Source: Vanessa cardui
Lineage: Eukaryota > Arthropoda > Insecta > Lepidoptera > Nymphalidae
Length of the DNA stretch: 64,000 nt
NCBI RefSeq assembly: GCF_905220365.1
Contig: NC_061140.1
Location: 12,960,501 to 13,024,500, forward strand
Reading direction: 5' to 3'
The position numbers were made by a program, and so were the translations under genes. Numbering within the stretch: the first letter of the stretch is position 1; each line of letters opens with the position of its first letter. The notes beneath the pieces were generated by a model. It was given only the letters and a program-made list of their open reading frames with translations. It ran no database searches and was not told the DNA's origin. Of the stretch, positions 35,635 to 47,059 are shown in pieces.

Positions 35635-35744
35635 AATTAAACACCAAAACTTACCAGTCAAAAGCCGATATACCGCTTCAATTAAATAAAAAATACTGAA
35701 TTAAATCATTTACATTTTGAAGATCTGTATATTAACCACTCGCA

Positions 35745-35947
35745 CCGTAATTTAAGAATTCCTTATATCGCCATTTTGCCACCAGCCTTGATAACTGAGC
35801 TGTCGTTCCTTGTTCCTGTAATTACTCTGGTTCACTCACTCTTCAAACTAGTAAACTACTACTAATTATTACGAATTAGCAGTAAAGTTTTTAATCAGTG
35901 GGTGGTAATTACTAGGATTATATACCTCATTAAGTACTACTACCAAG
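35745..35947 (-). repeat. SINE family B copy, old
   Basis: Blocks 'attccttatatcgccatttt', 'gccaccagccttgataactg', 'ggttcactcactcttcaaac' and 'tactaccaagt' keep family B order and orientation. It lies 110 bp after a younger copy in the same orientation. Confidence 0.65.
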
Positions 35948-35949
35948 TA

Positions 35950-37280
35950 TTTCGAATGTTATTACACGCGGCGCGAACTCGTAAGTACTCTCTACAGTTT
36001 AATTTTATATAGATTAATGAGAATCAGTTGTTTGAAGTAAGTATTTATACGGATATTCAAACTGATAATTTAATATTATCGTATAACTATCGTATCGTAA
36101 ACAATCATCGGGATAATTTCCAAAAATATGACGTCATCAGCTTGTCAATTGAGCTTAATTAATAAATGAAAACATCGTGATAATCAAATAACATTCACCC
36201 TTAAACATCGGATTTGAGTCCAATACAGTTTTCGAGTACTAAATACTGTTTTTTAATTAATCTCGTTCTCGATGATTAAGGAGTTCGTTTCAAAGGAGTT
36301 TATCTCACATTATATAGAATGTAACATGTATACTCCTAATTAATAAGCGCAATTAAATATTTAAATCTTCTTTTTAACAAGAGAGGTTATTTGTATAGTA
36401 TGAGATTAAAGGGCTATTATTTTGTAATTTTTTATTCATCTTTATAAATGTCACTTTATTTAAAAAAAGTTTTAAAGAAGTTAAACTATAATCGTAGGCC
36501 TGCAGTGTGAAGATATGCACTTTTTTCAATTTACACTTTAATTAAATGTTATTATATCCTGCAGGATATATTAATTTAAATTAATATATGCTGCTTGGAA
36601 GTCAACAGGTATTAACTCCAAACTTTTTAATTTAACTTTAAGACATAATGAAGCATTCATTTCATAAATTACGTATTTGTATATACGAGTGTGTAAAGTG
36701 TATAAATATGAATGCATATTCGGTATTCAATAAATACCTCCCCTTACCTGTGGCGCGGTATCGCATGATGTCAACCGAGCGCGTTAATGAGACGCCGTCT
36801 GCGGCAAATCCTTTGATCTCGCTGTGCTGTCAGGAATGAATTTATCCGTGCCATAATTATAAAGATTGAACGTACATATATAAAGACTACACATTTTTTA
36901 TCTGTTGTGATATTCATAAATACGACGAGTATGCAATATCCGCTATGTAGTCGTAGTGTGTAGATACACCCACGTGTATCTATATGTTTACAATGTCTAT
37001 TTCAACAAGCTGAGACAAACAAAAGAGGAACTGATTCGCCTCGATGTCAGTTTCAATCAAACAAAGCTAAAAACTCGTGCTACGAGCTACGAGATGCTAC
37101 AGCTGCTACGACGTAGAGGCATGTATATAGACACGTGGAAACAAAAGCATTATTTACAATTTTTTTTTACTTGCTGACGTTTATCAAATATCGATTGATA
37201 ATTAATCGATCTTTATCAGTTGATACTTTAGATGGTCTGCTCAATTAAGTTGGAAAAGTTTGTATCGAGAAACATGACAA
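35950..37280. other. AT-rich stretch, one GC-richer patch
   Basis: At 36750-36835 a patch ('cgcggtatcgcatgatgtca', 'gagacgccgtctgcgg') ends a 63-codon frame without recognisable motif. 'tatatcctgcaggatata' at about 36554 is a perfect short palindrome. Nothing else found. Confidence 0.4.
36575..36632 (-). repeat. Short fragment shared with the LINE 3' end at 37.8 kb
   Basis: About 55 bp including 'gcttggaagtcaacaggtat' and 'taactcca' is nearly identical to 37813-37866 inside the LINE remnant. At 37.8 kb it spans the end of the ORF2 frame. Confidence 0.7.
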
Positions 37281-37281
37281 G

Positions 37282-37367
37282 AATAATTGTTTTAGGGTAT
37301 ACCCTAAAACAATTATTTTTCTATGATATCATATATGATATCATAGATATCATATATGATATCATAG
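37282..37367. repeat. Two adjacent perfect palindromes
   Basis: The 36-bp sequence at 37282-37317, centred on 'gggtataccc', is a perfect palindrome. Three bases later, 37321-37346 is a second perfect 26-bp palindrome built of 'atgatatcat' units, which repeat again to 37367. Both could extrude as cruciforms. There is no coding context. Confidence 0.95.
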
Positions 37368-37639
37368 AATCATAGAATATATAAAATATTGTTTTATAAA
37401 TTTAAAGATCAGTTTTGTTTGAAATGTATTGAGTTCTCTATACTGTATTATTGGTTAGGAATATATGCTTCCGCGATTGAGTTAACATTTTGACCAGGTG
37501 TTGTCGATGTACACTGACGAGCGTTTCAACAAGTAGCATTGCTGGCCATTAGCTTGTGTGTGGCGAGGCGATTCTGACTGACTGATTTTCAACGCAGTCT
37601 CTGATTTTATGAAAAGTATTTGAAGATATAATTTTCAAT

Positions 37640-38070
37640 CAAATCAAAATAAACTTTATACAAGTAGGCTTTTACAAGCACTTTTGAATCGTCATTTTCA
37701 ATTAAGTGAAGCTACCACCGGTTCGGAAAGTAGATTCTACCGAGAAGAACAGGTAATAAACTCTTTTTCAACATTTAAAAAATATAAAGTCATGTTAGTT
37801 AATACAATTATTTAAATTAATATATCCTGCTTGGAAGTCAACAGGTATTAACTCCACGCTTTTTTATCATCAATAAAATCTTATATCGAATATTAGCTTT
37901 TTTTACCAATGTATTTTTTACAAACGATTTGAATTTACGAAACGGCAAATTTAAAAATGTCTGCGGAATTTTATTATAGAAACGGAATCCCAAGAAGGAT
38001 TTATTGGATATATAGGAGATAATTATACCTAACTAATTTAATAAAATCCAAAAAAGTGTAACGAAATCTC
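37640..38070 (-). pseudogene. 3' remnant of a CR1-like LINE (ORF2 C-terminus and 3' UTR)
   Basis: On the minus strand a frame reads NKSFLGFRFYNKIPQTFLNL and then PFRKFKSFVKNTL. This matches the position and style of the C-terminus of the larger LINE in this window (RFYNRIPESVQNASVAKLKK). The 3' UTR follows with 'cctgttcttctcggtagaat', 'gaaccggtggtagcttcac', 'acgattcaaaagtgcttg', 'aataaag'-like signal and a TTTGAT-type tail. It is 5' truncated. Confidence 0.75.
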
Positions 38071-38074
38071 TAAT

Positions 38075-40145
38075 TTTATTAGAAAATAAATACTGCAATA
38101 GAAAATTTTTTTTTTTAAAATAAAGTTTCGTACAAATCGTTGAAAGATGCGTTTTTTAACTGTTGTTGATGATAATAAATCTAAAATACCAATCATTACA
38201 GATAAAAGTGTGTATTTAGCTTTATAGCCCCGAATATAACAGTGTAATGTTCGAGAACTTCCGACATAATATTCATGTAGGTGGTTCTATATGTACGGTG
38301 AACTAATTGTAACATTTGTACTAGTGGCTAGTTTATATTTGCTGATTCGGATACTGTAACGTTAAATGTGAACTTTGCCAGTTAAAGTTATTTAGTTTTC
38401 GTTCTTTTTTCAAGAAGCTTTAGTTTTACCGAGCAGTTTTGTATTGCTGATCTATCTCAAGTGACGACAGATCGCCGTACCATCGAACTATGTGGAGGAG
38501 AGAATAAAAAATAGTCCTTTGCTATGAGGACATTATTATCTATACAGTATTCCGTTATATGAAACGTTTTGAAGATAAGTAAGTGTCCAATAAATCGCAG
38601 TTGATGTATAATTTAATACTCGTAAGACTCTCATTAATTTTACAGATTTAATGTATCAACGTAATTCAGCGAAGCGAAATTAATTACCTTGCGGAACAAC
38701 CTGTAAAGCTACGGTCATACAAATGTTTAGTTGCTGCGAATAAATTTGTTTTACCTATCTCTTTTAAGTCCGCAGGTGTAACCTTAGCTTCGTAGATTAT
38801 TTATCGGAACCTTCACTTGCGCTTAGCGTAGTCGCGCAGGTGTGTTCGATCCTTTATAAATGTTGACATGAAGCAAGCAATGTTGGAACGAGATACAAGA
38901 CAATTTAATTAAAAGTAAAATACAAATTCCATTCGCATCGCTTCGACTGAAAATCTCATTGTCTTAACAAACAGCGTTACGTTAAATTACTTGACATCGA
39001 GATTACATGTAATAACAAAATTTATGCAAGCTGCTATGTAGCAGGGTAAATATATTTTGGCTAATTCCAACATGTATGTTACTACGAATAGATTAATATA
39101 TTTTGTTTGGTATCACACAGCTCTTTTTGTAAGGTGACCCATTAAAATACACGCTATGACTAAATGAGTTGATCGGTGACCGTTAGCGTCAATCAATCTG
39201 ATAAGCTGCATACAAGGGAAAACAAAATTTAACCTTTGATTGAACCAAAGAGGCCTTGCTTAATTAAATATATAAAATAAAGCTTCATACATGTTACAGT
39301 AGGAGTTTCGTTAACTCAAAATTCCTTGAAAAAACTTTTTTACCAGTAATTAAAATTTTATATATACATATTATCTGTCTGTACCGATATCATCCTGACG
39401 AAACGAGTATGTTATTGAGCTCTCAATTGCAGTGCCTTCTAATTCATTTATGGTCTAACTCAATTACACATAATTTCATCGAAATCGCTTCAACCATTTA
39501 GGGGGAGCTCAGTTATAAAAACGAGTACCGAATATTGATGTATATAAAAATTCACTATGAATTTTACTGCATTGTTACTTTATTTAAACTGTTTTTGTAC
39601 CTGTTATTTGAATTATTAACATTGTATATACTAGTTGAACTTTTAGCTTTACCCGCGCGTAATTTATAAAACCGAATACTTCATACCCCACCCCCGTTTT
39701 ACTCTTTTAGGAGTGCAGATTCATAAAATTTTGTAATATCGTCTTTAGAGGAAATATCTACTACATAAGGACCATACTTGTCAAATTTCAAGTTTGTAAG
39801 TGTCATAGTTTCTGAGAATTCGTGATTAATCATTGATTGGTATTTCGCTTTTTTATATATGGAATTATAATTAATGTTACAAATACGAGTCGTATGAAAT
39901 ATATCTTAATATCGAATACGTATCCTAATTATTTCTAAAATTTCGTTTGCATTGATGAATGTTTCGTTAATCAATCACGTCGCGGCTGAACGAATTTGAA
40001 TGAAATTCGGTACTGAGACAGATACAGTCTGGCATTGCACATAGGTTACACTTTATCTCGCAAAAATGTATCTAACGACCCAACATGCCGTTGTAAACTA
40101 GTATTTTTTTAAATCTCGGAATCAAAATTTCTACAGTCTAGATGT
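38075..40145. other. AT-rich stretch with two diffuse repeat-like patches
   Basis: 39365-39545 ('catcgaaatcgcttcaacca') and 39640-39830 ('caaatttcaagtttgtaag', 'agtttctgagaattcgtga') resemble common lepidopteran repeats of unknown class. No coding evidence. Confidence 0.4.
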
Positions 40146-40149
40146 TTGA

Positions 40150-40458
40150 CAAACAAACAACAACAACAACAGCCTGTAAATTCCCACTGCTGAGCTAAAG
40201 GCCTCCTCTCCCTTTGAGGAGAAGGTTTGGAACATATTCCACAACGCTGTTCCAATGCGGATTGATGGAATACACATATGGCAGAATTTCTATGAAATTT
40301 GTCACATGCAGGTTTCCTCACAATGTTTTCCTTCACCGCTGAGCACGAGATGAATTATAAAGACAAATTAAGCACATGAATCAGCGGTGCTTGCCTGGGT
40401 TTGAACCCGCAATCATCGGTTAAGATGCACGCGTTCTAACCACTGGGCCATCTCGACT
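40150..40458 (-). mobile_element. SINE family A copy, full length
   Basis: Minus-strand copy with a long tail complement ('aacaacaacaacag'), intact body and head: B box complement 'ttgaacccgcaatcatcgg', A box complement 'taaccactgggccatctcg'. Well preserved. The 75-codon minus frame at 40109 is the SINE read through. Confidence 0.92.
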
Positions 40459-40464
40459 CACAAA

Positions 40465-40865
40465 AATTATATACATTTCAATATCATTGCTTATTTTATA
40501 ATAACAATCAAAACTTTTATCAATTCAAATAAATGCTATAAAGGAGTGCTCCGTCGCAGCCGCGATGCCGACTGAAGCTGCGTCGGTTAACTTTAAAGCG
40601 AGCATTTTATTCAAAAGAATAGCGGAGTGATCGATTTCGTGCTTTTAGAATAAAAGAATCAAGAACCGTACTTTACAGTGTTATTGCTTATTCAACTCAA
40701 CTGCGGCGCAAGGAACATTATAATAATGTTTATTGTGTGTATGTTTTACTTTACTATAAATACTAGCTAAACTACAATTTTCTATGAATTTATTTATACA
40801 TTTTTTGTTGCTTTTTTCCGACATGTTTAACAATAGTTCACTACTACTACTATTTCAACTTATTT
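40465..40865. other. Non-coding stretch, nothing recognised
   Basis: A short GC-richer patch ('cgcagccgcgatgccgactg') near 40556 is the only compositional feature. Confidence 0.4.
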
Positions 40866-40869
40866 ACAC

Positions 40870-41033
40870 AAAAACCTTAATATATGATATACTTAGACCT
40901 TTCTTATGAATGCCTCTGTCTTTTAGTGAAAACCGCATGAAAATATGTTCAGTAGTTTTAGAATTTATCGCGAACACACAGACAGACGTGGCCTTACTTT
41001 GTTTGGTCAACTCTGTTTTATAATATGTAGTGA
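40870..41033 (-). mobile_element. Helitron-like element (family I), 5' part
   Basis: On the minus strand it starts 'TCACTACATATTATAAAACA', then 'gtctgtctgtgtgttcgcg', 'ttcatgcggttttcac'. The same start and 'tttcatgcggttttt' occur at 46823. The CTAG end is not found. Confidence 0.6.
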
Positions 41034-41039
41034 TTAATA

Positions 41040-41890
41040 AAATGTAAATGTAACGCTATCTCTCCGTTTCATTGCGCCCGGTGTGTCCTCGGACAGGTAG
41101 AGATGCGTATTGGAATAGTTTTCCGATATGCTAATGAACTAGCAAGCGTTGGCCGAGCGAGAATTCCGTTCTAAATTCCTAACTTTCATTATAATTAGTT
41201 AAATTTAAAGTTACTAACTGTATAAAGTTCTAATTGATTTTGTTAAGACTTATATTCAAAGTTTTATCATGCACATGATTTTTACGTGTTTTAAAATATT
41301 CTTCCGAACTCTGCACGTGTTTATGTGTATGTGGGGAAGGGTACTTGCTTTTTTTGGAACCACCACCGATGAGTATGGTCATTTTAATTTAACCTAATTA
41401 GGTCAATACGATAATTTGCCCTGTAAGCCATTCCCGTTTTAAATTTCATTTACTTTTAAAAAAAAGCGTTTGACCCTGCTGGATGTCCTTACTACTTCCC
41501 ACTTTTTTCGAGCTCTCAAAAATGGACATATTTATATTTTTTGAGATTTATGGCCTCAAAATATCATTTTTGACTTTAAAATTGTGTTCGATGCAGTTTT
41601 GGGAGGAGTCGTCATATTACAAAAAATATTCAGATCGAAATTTTAAAGTTGTTTGATTTACAATAAGCAATATTCTGTTTCAATTTTTATTGTATGAATT
41701 TTCTCGGAATAACTCGACTCGATTACTTTTTGACCTGACTATGGCGTCATCTAGATATAAATACGGGCTAGGCGCCATTTATTTATGTAATGTTGATTAA
41801 CTATTTCATTTCAAAGATTGAGTACTCCTGACTTAGATTTACGCCGAATTTCGGACGATTACTGAGAATTTACAAATGAACACAGTACAT
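41040..41890. other. AT-rich stretch, repeat-like but unnamed
   Basis: 41340-41790 has homopolymer-rich sequence with 'ggtcaatacgataatttgcc' and 'gtgttcgatgcagttttggg'. I suspect an old transposon but cannot name it; no terminal repeats seen. Confidence 0.3.
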
Positions 41891-41894
41891 TTTA

Positions 41895-41980
41895 ATAACA
41901 AACTCAGGAAATTAACCCAGGACATTGAGATCTGAAGTCCTGTATGTTAGTCACTAAACAATCGAGGCAGCTAAAGTTCA
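41895..41980 (-). repeat. tRNA-like SINE head of a different family
   Basis: The minus strand reads 'gctgcctcgattgtttagtg', then 'ctaacatacaggacttcag' and a weak B box ('ctgggttaatttcc'). It differs from the family A and C heads. The decayed B box argues against a functional tRNA gene. Confidence 0.5.
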
Positions 41981-42339
41981 ATACATGGTTAATGAACCGT
42001 AATATAAGTAGTGAAATATGCCCAACGATCAGAGACGAGGTCGAAGCGTAATAAATTCGCTTCGGCCATTCAATAGTTCGTTACAACACACGTTGAGTTA
42101 TAATTTTCTTCTCTTGTTGCGTAACGGATATGTTTCGACCTGCTGATAACATTGTAGCGTTTATTACCTTTTCATTACTACCCCTGGGTGATGTGGTTAA
42201 TTTATGAGACTGCAATTCAAATTTCCATGTTCGAATTAAAGTGGATTTCATAAAATATTTTAAACAATCAATATCGAGTAAAAATTGTATAAAAAAATAT
42301 TCTTTTAGTTCTTAGTACAGTTATTTAGTACGTTTTAGA

Positions 42340-42420
42340 AGACACAGCTTGGTGACAAACTAACAAACAGACAGGCGGATAGTGCAGGCTTACCATCCAG
42401 CAGGATACCATCTGCTACGA
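42340..42420 (+). repeat. Fragment of the 'ggttcc'-type lepidopteran repeat
   Basis: 'acacagcttggtgacaaact' followed by 'aacagacaggcggatagtgc' resembles the interior 'cctggtgacagacagacgg' segment of common lepidopteran repeats. Only about 80 bp. Confidence 0.35.
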
Positions 42421-42424
42421 CCAA

Positions 42425-43385
42425 ATCTAGCACCACGCTCATTGGTCAAGTGGCGCGCTTCGCCGACTTTTACAAATTTTCGTCCCTTTTCACGAAATCA
42501 CGTACTGAAGGAATGCTGATGGAAATATGTTACAAATCAAAAATTAAAACGAGCAATGGGCTGTATGTATAAAGCTAATAATGAAGCCTACATGGTACAT
42601 CACTAGCGTGCCTGGCGTTCAAACTTCACCAATCCAAACAAATGCAATAAATGGGAAAGTGAATTTGTTTATTTGTAATGTTTTCACGTCTTGACTACTC
42701 GACCGATCGTCATGAATTTTAGCTCGGTCAGCGGCGCAGAAGAACGCACAACGTGCGGGTGAAGCCGCGTAAATCTTATTCAATACAAAAATATTTCGAC
42801 CGTGTATTGAAATAATATTTCGGTTTATTTTGGACTATTGATATAGTATGGGCTTAACTCGCCCATTGTTATTGGACCAAAGAGAAAAAAAAATGTTCAC
42901 ATATAAATAAACCCCAGAGTATCTTTCCAATACAATATATTTTCCTTAACATAAAATACAATAAAGAAATAGGTCAATATCCGACGTTCAGGTATTAATT
43001 TGTATGGATTTGAATGGAACGATATGAAAGTTTGCCCCTTCGTTACGGCAGGTATTGTCGCGGTCCCGCGGTAGCGCAGTTTACACGTTATAATAAGTCC
43101 ATTGAAACCAGACAAAGGGCTCTTTATAAAGGAATCATTGCGCAATTCATCTGGCTTCCGACTGCGACGCTGAACAAATGCCCGCACAATGGCATATTAT
43201 GTTTATATTGCTTATTCAGTTCCAGCGGCTCGCCACTGTTATCTTAATGTATCGTAATCATTCTTGGGTGTAATTGTATTACATTTTAACCTAGACAGTT
43301 CAGTACTTTTGAACTCTTGAATCTTAATCGGGCGTTGAGTATTTCAGTCCGGGTAAGTACTCTAAATTTTTAGCTGCCCAATTGG
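42425..43385. other. Non-coding stretch with a balanced-composition patch
   Basis: 42700-42780 ends in Helitron-like 'acgtgcgggtgaagccgcg' but lacks a CTAG. At 43014-43250 overlapping frames on both strands (77 and 96 codons) cross a GC-richer patch; neither translation is recognised. Confidence 0.35.
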
Positions 43386-43389
43386 AGTT

Positions 43390-43525
43390 TATAAGCCATC
43401 TCATGCTTTACTTTAAAGGAAAAACTAGTATCCACTAACTAGAATTGAACCAGCTTGAGTAAAACAGGCTCCTTAAAAAGCAAAAGCCTTTGCCCAACTG
43501 TGGGATAGTAGCTAAGCCGTGTTGT
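43390..43525 (+). repeat. SINE family A 3' half, decayed
   Basis: 'ataagccatctcatgcttta', 'ttaaaggaaaaactag' and 'aaagcctttgcccaactgtg' follow family A body order. Tail reduced to 'gccgtgttg'. Confidence 0.5.
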
Positions 43526-43611
43526 ACTTTTTAACTATTTATGAAACATTATGTTGTATTTACTAAATTAATATTCTACTTAAGTTGTGACCCTTTTGTC
43601 AGTAAATAAAA

Positions 43612-43722
43612 CCGGCTCATGAACCCGTCAAATCGAAACACAGTAATACAAAATGTTTCTTTTTCTCGGAACATAAATCTCGAGTAGCTGGTACCCACCC
43701 AGACATGTCTAAACAAGGTCCT
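43612..43722 (-). repeat. SINE family B 5'-half fragment, decayed
   Basis: 'cgtcaaatcgaaacacagta' and 'gctggtacccacccagacat' correspond to the complement of the family B head region. The tail half is absent. Confidence 0.45.
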
Positions 43723-43729
43723 AATATAG

Positions 43730-45070
43730 ATTGTTATGAGAGTATACATTTCCAAGAATATTTTGTAGATTTTCAACCCAGACGGTTGATCAAATATTTT
43801 CTCGCATAATTCACTTTATTTATCGCAAATAGTTCGTGACTTGATTTCCACTTGTACGTCGACTGATTAACATTTAATATAAATAAGTGGTATTATTTTT
43901 TATTGCCATTATTAAGGGTCGCCTCGTACAAAAGGCGCGTTTCAATTGAATTGTGCTCTGTAGAAACAAGGTTTATCATTTAAAAGCCGGGGCTGGCGCG
44001 CCGGTGACGTCTCTGTCGCGGGCCATTGTGGCGAACCTCTCGAGTTTGTTCCGCAAATACTACGCTTTGAAGGAAATTCCATTACCCACTGAGAAATATT
44101 TAATTATACAGCGCGCTTACATGTTTCAGAAAACGGTATGTCACCGCGCACATATCTTTTATGTCATGTTACAATGTAATTGAATGCTTTCCGCGACTCC
44201 GCGGGACTACATTGCTACTCAATAATGTGCTGTTATATAAAATATTGAATCAAAATAATACTATTAACTCATTGAAATATAAAGTATAAAAGGGTGTATG
44301 AATTGTGTTTCGAAATTACCTACTATTTAAGTCAATTCTTTCTTATATACTTGAGCACTTTTAGGGCCGTTTTCCCCTGAGTCACACCAGCGCTCATTTA
44401 TAAACAAGCTAAACACAGGTTAAAAACCAAAGGAGCGATTGTAATTGTCGATTATTTCATTTCCGGGTTTTATTTATACCTCTTCCATACAACTTGTTGG
44501 CACACTTTTGGACTCACAGCCAGTATCAGTCACAATATAGTTTAGTACATTGCTAAGTCAGTAACAAAAAAACTTGTTTATAAAAAGATGTTTATATAAT
44601 TTTAAGGATTGCCTGATAATTAGCACAGATGTAACGATAGAGCAGAGCAGAGCTAATGAAGTCGATGATGGTATAGCGAGGCACGTAGTCAGATGTAGCG
44701 ACTAAGAACCATCCATAAAACTCCACAAAAGTGCAGCTTCTTGCAAGATAAATGAAACTAACAACATCATTAATAACTCAAATATAAGTATAGCTGAGGA
44801 AGCGTCGAGTTATATAAATCGTCGGAGAGAGCGCCGTCTGTTCGCAGTTCGAAAGAGCATTTCGCGATCACCCGTGATATTCTTTAGGAGATCATGCGTG
44901 ATATTCAGCTCGAATGGCTTCATTTCAATGGAACAGAAGATCTTTTTAAATAAATTATGATATATGTGTTTTACAATGTATATATACTGTAGGTACAATG
45001 TAATTACCTATTTACATTTATAGTATACTATCAATATTTTTTAGTTATTCAATTTAGATGTTGGATTCAT
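43730..45070. other. Non-coding stretch with a GC-rich patch at 43985-44060
   Basis: 'ccggggctggcgcgccggtg' and 'cgcgggccattgtggcgaac' mark a GC-rich patch inside a 76-codon plus frame (43953-44183) without recognisable motif. The minus strand is also briefly open. Nothing else found. Confidence 0.35.
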
Positions 45071-45078
45071 TTAAACAG

Positions 45079-45328
45079 TTACTTGTTGGCAAGCCCATCT
45101 GTGTAGGTACCGTCCAATCAACGTACATTCTATACCAATCAGTAATGGTTATTATTATTAAATATAGTACACAACAACCGGTATGAGGGACGTAACACCT
45201 TAGCTCCCAAGGTCGGAGGTGGACTTGTCGATGTAAGTAATGTCGTATATTTTTAATCCCACCAACGCCTTTGGGTTTACAATCAGGTGGCACGTTAGAC
45301 CGTTTACTACTGCATATTTAAAAAAAAC
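45079..45328 (+). repeat. SINE family B copy, old
   Basis: 'acttgttggcaagcccatct', 'gtgtaggtaccgtccaatca', 'gagggacgtaacaccttagc', 'caatcaggtggcacg' and an A run keep family B order. It is heavily diverged. Confidence 0.65.
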
Positions 45329-45344
45329 CTACTTTTTATAATAA

Positions 45345-45420
45345 AAAATTTGATTTCGGGATAATTCGATATTTCGACATTATCTACGAATGTCTTGTTC
45401 ACGAGACTCAACGTGTTAAC
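45345..45420 (-). repeat. Unclassified repeat shared with 24930 and 30550
   Basis: 'gatttcgggataattcgat' followed by 'atttcgacattatctacgaa' and 'tgtcttgttcacgagactca' matches the centre of the 30.6-kb inverted repeat closely. Confidence 0.7.
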
Positions 45421-45701
45421 TCAATCATGTTAATTTAAAATATTATATATTAAATATTGTTTTATACAATATTTAAACGTCTACCAAACTTCCAAACAAA
45501 GTTTTCATTTATCTGTCATAGCTTCGACGTTCGTTTGTAAAGCGCTTCGACTGACAATTTTCTCTCTGACTACATTAATATATTAAACTTTATATCAAAA
45601 ATTGCAACGTCATATGTATAAATAAACCTTTTCCGAACCGGAATGTTTTTTGTTTTGAGAATCAATACGCGTATGTAAGGCCATTATACCATAATATTGT
45701 A

Positions 45702-45835
45702 AACGTTAATATTATAAAGAGGTATTTGTTGGTTTGTATGTAGGAGGTAATCCCCGTAAGTAATGACCCATTTCTAATTTGGGTTATAGCATTCATTAAT
45801 AAATGTCACCCGTGCGAAGCCGTGCGGGTCACTAG
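45702..45835 (+). mobile_element. Helitron-like non-autonomous element with CTAG end
   Basis: It begins 'cgttaatattataaagagg' and ends 'cacccgtgcgaagccgtgcg' then 'ggtcactag|t'. The GC-rich, partly self-complementary 3' end followed by CTAG and T is a Helitron hallmark. Confidence 0.65.
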
Positions 45836-46160
45836 TGTCGAATAAATAATTTTTAATTTGAAATATGAATAATATACTATACATATAATAGAAGATAAAT
45901 GAATACAATATTATGAGTTTTATATAATTGAGATAAGTAGTTTCTCTGGGAACCTGGTTATATACTAATTATGTAATCAAATACGTATATACGTTTGTAA
46001 TGTATGTACTTAAGGACGTACGTATATAAACATAGAATAAAGGATAAAACAGAAACGTATATTGGTAGAGAAAAATAAACAGAAATTATACAGTAAAAAC
46101 TCAACGGCTTCACTTAACGCTTAAGTTTTGTGTGTATGTTCAATTTATTATATTGATTAT

Positions 46161-46211
46161 ATTCATTTTAATGAATATCGCTTATTATAAGCGATATTCA
46201 TTAAAATGAAT
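46161..46211. repeat. Perfect 24-bp-arm hairpin with 3-nt loop
   Basis: Arms 46161-46184 and 46188-46211 are perfect reverse complements around 'tta'. The arm contains 'tgaatatcgctta'. No flanking target duplication is obvious. Confidence 0.95.
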
Positions 46212-46214
46212 AAA

Positions 46215-46815
46215 ATTAATCGATGATGTAATATTTATCAAAGTATAAAATCTATACGATGACTTTCATATAAAAAGAAATATTTAATTATTTCTTTAAT
46301 TATTTATACTTGTAGCGAAGAGTTCAAATATTATTTTATTAATATCAAGTGGAATGCCTTTTTTCTTACACATACAAATGGGTTTTTATTTATAGAATCA
46401 AGCAAAAGTGAAATAATCACAAAAATATGCAGTAATTGGAACACATACGTTTTTTAAAGTTCTATTTATCGTTTCGAGAGATTAAAGATGGATTTAATGT
46501 GAAATCCTAATGTGAGAGAATTAATTTAGTAACAAGAACTCGTGAGAAAGAAGACTACGTGTCTGACAAATAGACGAGGAGATAACGAGCGCTGACGTGC
46601 GGGAAGTGGAGATAAAGATCTCCCGCCGGGATCGTGAAGCGTTGCGTTCGAGTTAAAATTATCTTTCAAATACGATTTCGCGTGTATGCGAGCGACTTAT
46701 ACACGTGTACTCCAAGGGCTTTAAATTATATTACAAATGTGAAGCTTTGTGTGTTTCTAACTCGATCACGACAAAAGAGCTGAATTGGTCTGGAGGAAAT
46801 TTGAAAAAACTAACC
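46215..46815. other. Non-coding stretch, nothing recognised
   Basis: A GC-richer patch at 46580-46650 ('agatctcccgccgggatcg') has no coding or repeat match. Confidence 0.4.
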
Positions 46816-46822
46816 TAACACA

Positions 46823-47055
46823 TCACTACATAAAACAACGTCGATTTCTCTGTCCCTATGGCCCCTTTATATTACCCTATGGATTTTCATGCGGTTTTTC
46901 TAATAGATAGAGTGATTTCAGAGGAAGGTTTTTGTATATAATACATGGACAATATAGCAAAGAAACGATGATTATTTCAAAAGTTTGTAAAGTGATGTCG
47001 TAAATAAATAAATTCTGTAGTATATTAAGTATCAGTATTGTATTTAAATATAGCG
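46823..47055 (+). mobile_element. Helitron-like element (family I), 3' end lost
   Basis: It starts 'TCACTACATAAAACAACG', continues 'tttcatgcggtttttctaat', 'agaggaaggtttttgtatat', and has 'attctgtagtatattaagta' near the end. It parallels the element at 47719-48283 but lacks the CTAG terminus. Confidence 0.65.
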
Positions 47056-47059
47056 CAAA

